Assembly (NCBI RefSeq): GCF_003286085.1
Contig: NW_020825426.1
Span: forward strand, 186,001-250,000
Reading direction: 5' to 3'
DNA from: Drosophila persimilis
Taxonomy: Eukaryota > Arthropoda > Insecta > Diptera > Drosophilidae
DNA: 64,000 nucleotides
Both the position numbers and the translations under genes were made by a program. Under the pieces are notes generated by a model, which was given only the letters and a program-made list of their open reading frames with translations, did no database searches and was not told where the DNA came from. Within the stretch, counting starts at the first letter, position 1; each line of letters opens with the position of its first letter. Of this stretch, positions 1-7,189 are shown piece by piece.

Positions 1-855
1 GGCGTCAGCAGTAGCAGCAGCATCGGGTGCGTGTGCAGTGGTAGGGGCAGGCGGGGGGGTGGAGTGAGGAGTGGAGGGCCTGCTTGTGGGAACAGGTTCC
101 TCGGCTACCGTCTCTCCCTCGCTGCAGTCAGCGTCCACATCCATGTCATCGTTGGCTACATCGTCAGCATCCGAGAGTATTTCGAAATAGTTCGTTATAC
201 TCCTCTGGCTTGAGACGGGCTTCTCCTTGGGGATTGCTGTCCGCTTGCTCTTCTTGGCCGTCGCCTTTATGATCGACGAGCCCAAGGTGGTCGTCCGCTT
301 TTTATGCCGGGCCTCAAACTCTGCCATCAGCTTGGCAGTAGCTTTCCTCTCCATTTCCAGTTTCTTCCGCTGCTCCTTGAGGATCTCGTGCAGGGTCGGC
401 TGGCTCTGCACAGGTGCTGCAAGGGCACCAGCAGAAACTGGGGGTCGTTGAGCGGCGTGGGCGGCTACACGAGCAGCGCTATCGGTAGTGGGAGCTGTTG
501 CAGCTGGAGGGCGATTGGCTGCGGCGGCAGCTACGCGAGTAGGGGCGGTGGCTTTGGCAGCAGCAGGAATAGCAGCACGGGCAGCTGCAGCAGAGGCTCT
601 GGTTACCATGGTAGCGAGGGGGGATAGCGATGGCTTGGTTGACAGTGCAGAGGACGGGGCCTGCATCATCTTGGCTGCAGCGGCAGCTGAAGTTGATGGC
701 ATGTCGCTTGTCAGGTCCGCCAATGAGGTCGAACGACAGGAGAGGGGGCGCAATAGTTGCGGGGAGGGATGGAGGTCATCTTCGCTGTCCGAAAAGGGAG
801 CACATGAGGCCGAATTGGTCTTCTTTTTCGACTTGGGACACGGCTTACGCACCAT
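1..855 (-). CDS. gag: Gag, family 1, N-terminal 285 residues (continues beyond window)
   Basis: The start codon is at 853-855 and the frame is open to the window edge. What is seen is the basic N-terminus, the Ala/Pro/Ser-rich region and the acidic stretch before the nucleocapsid part. The zinc knuckles lie outside the window. It matches the first 285 residues of the intact copy at 1815-3875. Confidence 0.85.
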   Translation of the reverse strand, partial: MVRKPCPKSKKKTNSASCAPFSDSEDDLHPSPQLLRPLSCRSTSLADLTSDMPSTSAAAAAKMMQAPSSALSTKPSLSPLATMVTRASAAAARAAIPAAAKATAPTRVAAAAANRPPAATAPTTDSAARVAAHAAQRPPVSAGALAAPVQSQPTLHEILKEQRKKLEMERKATAKLMAEFEARHKKRTTTLGSSIIKATAKKSKRTAIPKEKPVSSQRSITNYFEILSDADDVANDDMDVDADCSEGETVAEEPVPTSRPSTPHSTPPPAPTTAHAPDAAATADA

Positions 856-1193
856 TGTTTATACTTTGTGGCTTTATTAGCACAAATTTATACACGTGTG
901 AAAACGTTGGAGGGGGGGGGGGGGGGGGGGGGGACAGCAGCGGCTGCAGCCTACCCCACGTTTTTTCACTATCGGCACTTGGGTTATGTTCGGTATTGAA
1001 CAATTTCTACACGGCACAACACTTCGCGTTGCCCGGAATGTATTTGCAGAATATTGCACAATGTATATTTATACATGTGCAATAAATTCTGGGGATTTTT
1101 TGGCGATTTTTGATATTTTAATTATTAATTTTAGCGGAACGTTTTTTGGTTTTTTTTTTTTTTTTTGATGTTCAAACTTGCTCAGGGCACTTA
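1..1193 (-). mobile_element. Family 1 (HeT-A-like) element, copy 0, cut by window edge
   Basis: This is the 5' part of a gag-only telomeric retrotransposon read right to left. It holds gag codons 1-285, the 5' UTR with a run of 22 G, and a 5' terminal tag at about 1150-1193. Its right end meets the 19-T tail of the next copy (1194-1212). It is nearly identical to 3021-4200 in the next copy. Confidence 0.9.
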
Positions 1194-1251
1194 TTTTTTT
1201 TTTTTTTTTTTTGTTTGTCGTATGCACGGCGGCAATACGCAATTAACATAA

Positions 1252-1317
1252 CGCAACGTAACCCAGCTCACGCCTTGGCCTGATCCAGCAGGTTAGGGGA
1301 GCCAGAGTTACGTTGCG
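1252..1317. repeat. 3'-terminal inverted repeat of family 1
   Basis: Arms 1252-1262 and 1307-1317 are 11-bp perfect complements. Shorter inner complements (1266-1269 with 1299-1302, and a cctg/cagg pair in the loop) suggest a folded 3' end. Family 2 has the same structure at 25108-25172 with a C-G to T-A swap in the stem. Non-LTR reverse transcriptases often recognise a 3' stem-loop, so a role in RT binding is plausible but not shown. Confidence 0.6.
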
Positions 1318-1405
1318 CTATGGGGACTTTATTGTACCTATACTATGGAGCATTTTTAGTACAATTTGTTGGGGCTGTAGCTTAAAAATATATGTAAATA
1401 GCTGT

Positions 1406-1431
1406 CTACGAACTGCTGAGAGCAGTCGTAG
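1406..1431. repeat. Second 3' UTR stem-loop of family 1
   Basis: The stem is 11 bp with one bulge and a 3-nt loop. The equivalent in family 2 (near 25265-25292) keeps the pairing with an A-T to G-C compensatory change. The 1b subtype copies have one mismatch in the stem. It repeats in each family 1 copy. Confidence 0.5.
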
Positions 1432-1471
1432 GCAGCAAATACTATGCTTTGAACAGCACGAAATCTCTTCT

Positions 1472-1489
1472 GCCGGCAGTGCTGCCGGC
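1472..1489. repeat. GC-rich palindrome in family 1 3' UTR
   Basis: Two perfect 8-bp arms (gccggcag and ctgccggc) are separated by 2 nt. The 1b copies and family 2 keep a weaker version, so it is less conserved than the two stems to its left. Confidence 0.45.
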
Positions 1490-1814
1490 GCAATCATCTT
1501 GTGTGAATATCTCTCCGCCTTGGTAAACAGTCCGTTTGCCAGAGGGGGGGAGGGGGAGTGGGTAGAGCTAAAGCATAATACTCTAGACTTAGTTTAGATT
1601 TAAATTTAGACTATAATTAAGGGGAACATATTGGTTGCCTTACGTTGGCGGGAAGGGCGATTATATATATATGTTATTTATTCTAATTATTGTCTTCTTG
1701 TTCCTTTCATTTGTCTTGTTTTGTTTCTCCTCTGCCCACTGGTCCGGGGCAGCCAGAGCTTTTGCTTGTTTGCTTCCTTTTGTGTGCGCTTTCGTTGGCT
1801 TGGCTGTACCAGCA

Positions 1815-3875
1815 CTACACATTCCCGGCATGGGAACTCGCCTGTATGCCAGCGTACAGACAATCTGTCAACCTGGTCATTTGGGCAATTAGAACATCAA
1901 CTTTCTCTTCCAGTTTCTGGGTGGCTTCAGCAGCGGCGGCCGCATGCTGGATCCGCTCCTGAGTCAGCAGGGTGATGAGATAGTCCAGTTTCTGGCTGAG
2001 CTCATCGCTAGGACGGTCGTTCTGGTTGCTCACCGTGGGCTGGAGTCCAGCTGCGGTCGCTGTGGTTGGAGTAGTCTGCCATACTTGCCTCCCTGAAAGG
2101 GGCTGGGGATGACTCGCTGGCTGCCTTGTGCGGAGTGCATCGGCATAGGTGCTCGTCTGAGCTGGAGGAGCAGGAGCTCTTGCGCCTGAGCGCGATCGCC
2201 GGCGGCGCGGCTGCTGCAGTGCTGGAAAGCCCTGCTGGTTGGTGACGGGTGGCTGGCGGGGACGACGCAAACCCTGAGTGGCGGGTAAGGTAGGCATTGA
2301 TAGTTTGCTCAACATCCTGTTGGTCTGTTCTAACCCATTTCTCCTTCTGTTGCAGTACTCCTTGTACTTGATGCATCCACGGTAGCTGGCAACATGGGGA
2401 CCGTTGCAGTTTGCACACTTCGGCACGTCCTCCCGCTTCTTGGGGCAGTCCTTGGGGTCATGCTTCTCCCCACACTTCAAACACACAACTGCACGGCTGC
2501 AGTAGTTCTTCGAGTGCCCAAACATTTGGCACTTGTGGCACTGGGGAACGCCTGGCGCGCGTATGGGCTTTTCAACCTTGATACGTTGGCTGCAAATTGC
2601 CGTTAGCTCATATATGCGATTGTTTGTCTCATGAGGCTCAAGCTCGACTTCGAACAGGTCCAATGGCTCCTTCGTGAATCGCTTCGGTATATTGGCAATA
2701 TGCCTCACCTTGTAGCCAAGTTTGTCGAGCTGTTCGCGCACCCAGTCTGTGGGTGTGGACCGATGCAGGTGACGTATGACGACACGCATACCCCTCTCGC
2801 TTCGCAGTCGATATGTGTGGTACTCCACACCTTCACCCTCAGATAGGAGCCGTATTAGGGTCCTATAGCCATCTATTGTGTGGCACATGACTTTGAGTGA
2901 TCCGTTGTTGGCAGTCTTAGTGTCGTATGTGCCTGCGCCAATGGCATTGTCAATGCATTGGAGCAGGGGAACGATCTCTGGGACGTTGGGGATGAATATG
3001 GGGGCTGGCCGCACAGTTCTGGCGTCAGCAGTAGCAGCAGCATCGGGTGCGTGTGCAGTGGTAGGGGCAGGCGGGGGGGTGGAGTGAGGAGTGGAGGGCC
3101 TGCTTGTGGGAACAGGTTCCTCGGCTACCGTCTCTCCCTCGCTGCAGTCAGCGTCCACATCCATGTCATCGTTGGCTACATCGTCAGCATCCGAGAGTAT
3201 TTCGAAATAGTTCGTTATACTCCTCTGGCTTGAGACGGGCTTCTCCTTGGGGATTGCTGTCCGCTTGCTCTTCTTGGCCGTCGCCTTTATGATCGACGAG
3301 CCCAAGGTGGTCGTCCGCTTTTTATGCCGGGCCTCAAACTCTGCCATCAGCTTGGCAGTAGCTTTCCTCTCCATTTCCAGTTTCTTCCGCTGCTCCTTGA
3401 GGATCTCGTGCAGGGTCGGCTGGCTCTGCACAGGTGCTGCAAGGGCACCAGCAGAAACTGGGGGTCGTTGAGCGGCGTGGGCGGCTACACGAGCAGCGCT
3501 ATCGGTAGTGGGAGCTGTTGCAGCTGGAGGGCGATTGGCTGCGGCGGCAGCTACGCGAGTAGGGGCGGTGGCTTTGGCAGCAGCAGGAATAGCAGCACGG
3601 GCAGCTGCAGCAGAGGCTCTGGTTACCATGGTAGCGAGGGGGGATAGCGATGGCTTGGTTGACAGTGCAGAGGACGGGGCCTGCATCATCTTGGCTGCAG
3701 CGGCAGCTGAAGTTGATGGCATGTCGCTTGTCAGGTCCGCCAATGAGGTCGAACGACAGGAGAGGGGGCGCAATAGTTGCGGGGAGGGATGGAGGTCATC
3801 TTCGCTGTCCGAAAAGGGAGCACATGAGGCCGAATTGGTCTTCTTTTTCGACTTGGGACACGGCTTACGCACCAT
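1815..3875 (-). CDS. gag: Gag protein, family 1 (686 aa, intact)
   Basis: This is a nucleic-acid-binding Gag of a jockey-clade telomeric element; such proteins bind the element RNA and carry it to chromosome ends. In order: a basic N-terminus with a Lys cluster (residues 4-12); an Ala/Pro/Ser-rich stretch (55-150); a charged helix-prone part (153-187); a basic patch (196-212); an acidic patch (225-253); a PRE_C2HC-type domain (about 288-440); and three zinc knuckles, C446-C449-H454-C459, C465-C468-H472-C477 and C487-C490-H494-C501. An Arg-rich segment (555-565) and a C-terminal probable coiled coil (625-670) follow. The ATG at 3873-3875 follows a stop-containing 5' UTR. No pol frame follows. 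The protein is identical in the copies ending at 4837, 7797, 22701 and 32462. Confidence 0.92.
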   Translation of the reverse strand: MVRKPCPKSKKKTNSASCAPFSDSEDDLHPSPQLLRPLSCRSTSLADLTSDMPSTSAAAAAKMMQAPSSALSTKPSLSPLATMVTRASAAAARAAIPAAAKATAPTRVAAAAANRPPAATAPTTDSAARVAAHAAQRPPVSAGALAAPVQSQPTLHEILKEQRKKLEMERKATAKLMAEFEARHKKRTTTLGSSIIKATAKKSKRTAIPKEKPVSSQRSITNYFEILSDADDVANDDMDVDADCSEGETVAEEPVPTSRPSTPHSTPPPAPTTAHAPDAAATADARTVRPAPIFIPNVPEIVPLLQCIDNAIGAGTYDTKTANNGSLKVMCHTIDGYRTLIRLLSEGEGVEYHTYRLRSERGMRVVIRHLHRSTPTDWVREQLDKLGYKVRHIANIPKRFTKEPLDLFEVELEPHETNNRIYELTAICSQRIKVEKPIRAPGVPQCHKCQMFGHSKNYCSRAVVCLKCGEKHDPKDCPKKREDVPKCANCNGPHVASYRGCIKYKEYCNRRRNGLEQTNRMLSKLSMPTLPATQGLRRPRQPPVTNQQGFPALQQPRRRRSRSGARAPAPPAQTSTYADALRTRQPASHPQPLSGRQVWQTTPTTATAAGLQPTVSNQNDRPSDELSQKLDYLITLLTQERIQHAAAAAEATQKLEEKVDVLIAQMTRLTDCLYAGIQASSHAGNV
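2285..2355 (+). other. Candidate antisense intron inside family 1 gag
   Basis: On the plus strand (antisense to gag) there is a GTAAGG donor, a CTAAC branch-like site near 2330, a pyrimidine tract and a TTGCAG acceptor: 71 nt, a typical fly intron size. Family 2 keeps all these signals at 29889-29959. Equivalents: 5307-5377, 8267-8337, 23171-23241, 32932-33002, 35900-35970 and 37231-37301. The 1b copy at about 17190-17261 has a weaker GTAGGG donor but keeps a TTACAG acceptor. Splicing itself is not shown. Confidence 0.45.
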
Positions 3876-3931
3876 TGTTTATACTTTGTGGCTTTATTAG
3901 CACAAATTTATACACGTGTGAAAACGTTGGA

Positions 3932-3949
3932 GGGGGGGGGGGGGGGGGG
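3932..3949. repeat. Variable poly-G tract in 5' UTR
   Basis: A pure G run on the plus strand (C run in the RNA) lies about 57 nt upstream of the gag start. By count its length is 22 in copy 0, 18 here, 16 in copies 2, 3, 4 and 8, 11 in copy 5, 13 in copy 6, 20 in copy 7, 17 in copy 9 and 10 in family 2. It is always in the same place. Part of the length variation may be sequencing error. Confidence 0.8.
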
Positions 3950-4165
3950 ACAGCAGCGGCTGCAGCCTACCCCACGTTTTTTCACTATCGGCACTTGGGT
4001 TATGTTCGGTATTGAACAATTTCTACACGGCACAACACTTCGCGTTGCCCGGAATGTATTTGCAGAATATTGCACAATGTATATTTATACATGTGCAATA
4101 AATTCTGGGGATTTTTTGGCGATTTTTGATATTTTAATTATTAATTTTAGCGGAACGTTTTTTGG

Positions 4166-4225
4166 TTTTTTTTTTTTTTTTTGATGTTCAAACTTGCTCA
4201 GGGCACTTAGTGTGACCTGACGCAA
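4166..4225 (-). other. 5' tag: tailed 3' end of an unseen element
   Basis: Read as RNA this segment is 43 nt of unique sequence followed by about 17 A, sitting at the 5' end of the element: the shape of a tailed 3' end. HeT-A elements of D. melanogaster carry such tags because transcription starts inside the upstream neighbour's 3' UTR. The unique part matches none of the four 3' ends in this window. Shorter versions are at 1150-1193, 10146-10183 and 22052-22091, and likely remnants at 13141-13152, 19061-19077 and 25050-25065. Confidence 0.55.
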
Positions 4226-7189
4226 TTTTTTTTTGTTTGTCGTATGCACGGCGGCAATACGCAATTAACATAACGCAACGTAACCCAGCTCACGCCTTGG
4301 CCTGATCCAGCAGGTTAGGGGAGCCAGAGTTACGTTGCGCTATGGGGACTTTATTGTACCTATACTATGGAGCATTTTTAGTACAATTTGTTGGGGCTGT
4401 AGCTTAAAAATATATGTAAATAGCTGTCTACGAACTGCTGAGAGCAGTCGTAGGCAGCAAATACTATGCTTTGAACAGCACGAAATCTCTTCTGCCGGCA
4501 GTGCTGCCGGCGCAATCATCTTGTGTGAATATCTCTCCGCCTTGGTAAACAGTCCGTTTGCCAGAGGGGGGGAGGGGGAGTGGGTAGAGCTAAAGCATAA
4601 TACTCTAGACTTAGTTTAGATTTAAATTTAGACTATAATTAAGGGGAACATATTGGTTGCCTTACGTTGGCGGGAAGGGCGATTATATATATATGTTATT
4701 TATTCTAATTATTGTCTTCTTGTTCCTTTCATTTGTCTTGTTTTGTTTCTCCTCTGCCCACTGGTCCGGGGCAGCCAGAGCTTTTGCTTGTTTGCTTCCT
4801 TTTGTGTGCGCTTTCGTTGGCTTGGCTGTACCAGCACTACACATTCCCGGCATGGGAACTCGCCTGTATGCCAGCGTACAGACAATCTGTCAACCTGGTC
4901 ATTTGGGCAATTAGAACATCAACTTTCTCTTCCAGTTTCTGGGTGGCTTCAGCAGCGGCGGCCGCATGCTGGATCCGCTCCTGAGTCAGCAGGGTGATGA
5001 GATAGTCCAGTTTCTGGCTGAGCTCATCGCTAGGACGGTCGTTCTGGTTGCTCACCGTGGGCTGGAGTCCAGCTGCGGTCGCTGTGGTTGGAGTAGTCTG
5101 CCATACTTGCCTCCCTGAAAGGGGCTGGGGATGACTCGCTGGCTGCCTTGTGCGGAGTGCATCGGCATAGGTGCTCGTCTGAGCTGGAGGAGCAGGAGCT
5201 CTTGCGCCTGAGCGCGATCGCCGGCGGCGCGGCTGCTGCAGTGCTGGAAAGCCCTGCTGGTTGGTGACGGGTGGCTGGCGGGGACGACGCAAACCCTGAG
5301 TGGCGGGTAAGGTAGGCATTGATAGTTTGCTCAACATCCTGTTGGTCTGTTCTAACCCATTTCTCCTTCTGTTGCAGTACTCCTTGTACTTGATGCATCC
5401 ACGGTAGCTGGCAACATGGGGACCGTTGCAGTTTGCACACTTCGGCACGTCCTCCCGCTTCTTGGGGCAGTCCTTGGGGTCATGCTTCTCCCCACACTTC
5501 AAACACACAACTGCACGGCTGCAGTAGTTCTTCGAGTGCCCAAACATTTGGCACTTGTGGCACTGGGGAACGCCTGGCGCGCGTATGGGCTTTTCAACCT
5601 TGATACGTTGGCTGCAAATTGCCGTTAGCTCATATATGCGATTGTTTGTCTCATGAGGCTCAAGCTCGACTTCGAACAGGTCCAATGGCTCCTTCGTGAA
5701 TCGCTTCGGTATATTGGCAATATGCCTCACCTTGTAGCCAAGTTTGTCGAGCTGTTCGCGCACCCAGTCTGTGGGTGTGGACCGATGCAGGTGACGTATG
5801 ACGACACGCATACCCCTCTCGCTTCGCAGTCGATATGTGTGGTACTCCACACCTTCACCCTCAGATAGGAGCCGTATTAGGGTCCTATAGCCATCTATTG
5901 TGTGGCACATGACTTTGAGTGATCCGTTGTTGGCAGTCTTAGTGTCGTATGTGCCTGCGCCAATGGCATTGTCAATGCATTGGAGCAGGGGAACGATCTC
6001 TGGGACGTTGGGGATGAATATGGGGGCTGGCCGCACAGTTCTGGCGTCAGCAGTAGCAGCAGCATCGGGTGCGTGTGCAGTGGTAGGGGCAGGCGGGGGG
6101 GTGGAGTGAGGAGTGGAGGGCCTGCTTGTGGGAACAGGTTCCTCGGCTACCGTCTCTCCCTCGCTGCAGTCAGCGTCCACATCCATGTCATCGTTGGCTA
6201 CATCGTCAGCATCCGAGAGTATTTCGAAATAGTTCGTTATACTCCTCTGGCTTGAGACGGGCTTCTCCTTGGGGATTGCTGTCCGCTTGCTCTTCTTGGC
6301 CGTCGCCTTTATGATCGACGAGCCCAAGGTGGTCGTCCGCTTTTTATGCCGGGCCTCAAACTCTGCCATCAGCTTGGCAGTAGCTTTCCTCTCCATTTCC
6401 AGTTTCTTCCGCTGCTCCTTGAGGATCTCGTGCAGGGTCGGCTGGCTCTGCACAGGTGCTGCAAGGGCACCAGCAGAAACTGGGGGTCGTTGAGCGGCGT
6501 GGGCGGCTACACGAGCAGCGCTATCGGTAGTGGGAGCTGTTGCAGCTGGAGGGCGATTGGCTGCGGCGGCAGCTACGCGAGTAGGGGCGGTGGCTTTGGC
6601 AGCAGCAGGAATAGCAGCACGGGCAGCTGCAGCAGAGGCTCTGGTTACCATGGTAGCGAGGGGGGATAGCGATGGCTTGGTTGACAGTGCAGAGGACGGG
6701 GCCTGCATCATCTTGGCTGCAGCGGCAGCTGAAGTTGATGGCATGTCGCTTGTCAGGTCCGCCAATGAGGTCGAACGACAGGAGAGGGGGCGCAATAGTT
6801 GCGGGGAGGGATGGAGGTCATCTTCGCTGTCCGAAAAGGGAGCACATGAGGCCGAATTGGTCTTCTTTTTCGACTTGGGACACGGCTTACGCACCATTGT
6901 TTATACTTTGTGGCTTTATTAGCACAAATTTATACACGTGTGAAAACGTTGGAGGGGGGGGGGGGGGGGACAGCAGCGGCTGCAGCCTACCCCACGTTTT
7001 TTCACTATCGGCACTTGGGTTATGTTCGGTATTGAACAATTTCTACACGGCACAACACTTCGCGTTGCCCGGAATGTATTTGCAGAATATTGCACAATGT
7101 ATATTTATACATGTGCAATAAATTCTGGGGATTTTTTGGCGATTTTTGATATTTTAATTATTAATTTTAGCGGAACGTTTTTTGGTTTT
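4226..7189 (-). mobile_element. Family 1 (HeT-A-like) element, copy 2
   Basis: A complete gag-only copy with a 9-T tail (4226-4234). Its 5' end merges with the next tail inside a T run (7186-7194), so the exact junction there is uncertain by a few bases. It lacks the tag seen in copies 0, 1 and 3. Confidence 0.9.
4837..6897 (-). CDS. gag: Gag protein, family 1 (686 aa, intact)
   Basis: The protein is identical in sequence to the copy at 1815-3875: same start, PRE_C2HC-type region, three zinc knuckles and C-terminal coiled coil. Full identity between neighbours points to very recent copying or gene conversion, or to repeat collapse and expansion in the assembly. Confidence 0.9.
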   Translation of the reverse strand: MVRKPCPKSKKKTNSASCAPFSDSEDDLHPSPQLLRPLSCRSTSLADLTSDMPSTSAAAAAKMMQAPSSALSTKPSLSPLATMVTRASAAAARAAIPAAAKATAPTRVAAAAANRPPAATAPTTDSAARVAAHAAQRPPVSAGALAAPVQSQPTLHEILKEQRKKLEMERKATAKLMAEFEARHKKRTTTLGSSIIKATAKKSKRTAIPKEKPVSSQRSITNYFEILSDADDVANDDMDVDADCSEGETVAEEPVPTSRPSTPHSTPPPAPTTAHAPDAAATADARTVRPAPIFIPNVPEIVPLLQCIDNAIGAGTYDTKTANNGSLKVMCHTIDGYRTLIRLLSEGEGVEYHTYRLRSERGMRVVIRHLHRSTPTDWVREQLDKLGYKVRHIANIPKRFTKEPLDLFEVELEPHETNNRIYELTAICSQRIKVEKPIRAPGVPQCHKCQMFGHSKNYCSRAVVCLKCGEKHDPKDCPKKREDVPKCANCNGPHVASYRGCIKYKEYCNRRRNGLEQTNRMLSKLSMPTLPATQGLRRPRQPPVTNQQGFPALQQPRRRRSRSGARAPAPPAQTSTYADALRTRQPASHPQPLSGRQVWQTTPTTATAAGLQPTVSNQNDRPSDELSQKLDYLITLLTQERIQHAAAAAEATQKLEEKVDVLIAQMTRLTDCLYAGIQASSHAGNV

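Larger units (their letters stand above)
1194..1814 (-). other. Family 1 3' UTR (type copy)
   Basis: This non-coding region lies between the gag stop and the tail. It holds a terminal inverted repeat (arms 1252-1262 and 1307-1317), a second stem-loop (1406-1431), a GC-rich palindrome (1472-1489) and a short (TA)n stretch near 1660-1675. In HeT-A the promoter for the next element lies in the 3' UTR, so this may also drive copy 0 (inference). Equivalent regions: 4226-4836, 7190-7796, 10184-10794, 13153-13767, 16104-16721, 19078-19687, 22092-22700, 31848-32461, 34812-35429 and 36156-36760. Confidence 0.75.
1194..4225 (-). mobile_element. Family 1 (HeT-A-like) element, copy 1, complete
   Basis: This is a gag-only telomeric retrotransposon of about 3.03 kb. 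In RNA order (right to left) it has a 5' tag (about 4166-4225), a 5' UTR, gag (3875-1815), a 3' UTR of about 600 bases and a poly-A tail (T run 1194-1212). The tail joins directly to the 5' end of copy 0, with no host DNA between. There is no pol. HeT-A of D. melanogaster has the same coding plan, but its 3' UTR is several times longer. Confidence 0.92.
3876..4225 (-). other. Family 1 5' UTR and 5' tag (type copy)
   Basis: This is the non-coding leader of gag. It holds a G run (C run in RNA, 3932-3949), an AT-rich stretch (about 4075-4150), and at its far end a T run (4166-4182) followed by 43 nt that match the right ends of copies 0, 3 and 7. Equivalent leaders: 856-1193, 6898-7189, 9858-10183, 12863-13152, 15832-16103, 18784-19077, 21760-22091, 24762-25065 and 34523-34811. 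Confidence 0.7.

Noticed and set aside
1194-1212. T runs as random low-complexity sequence or as origins
   Set aside because: Each run lies exactly at the 3' end of an element on the strand expected for a poly-A tail, so they are insertion tails.
1289-1298. GGTTAGGGG as a canonical telomere repeat
   Set aside because: It occurs once per element in the 3' UTR loop and is never in tandem; no TTAGG or TTAGGG array is present.
2008-2418. 136-aa minus-strand frame inside each gag
   Set aside because: It overlaps the zinc-knuckle part of gag in another frame; its Cys residues come from the same bases. I see no independent support.
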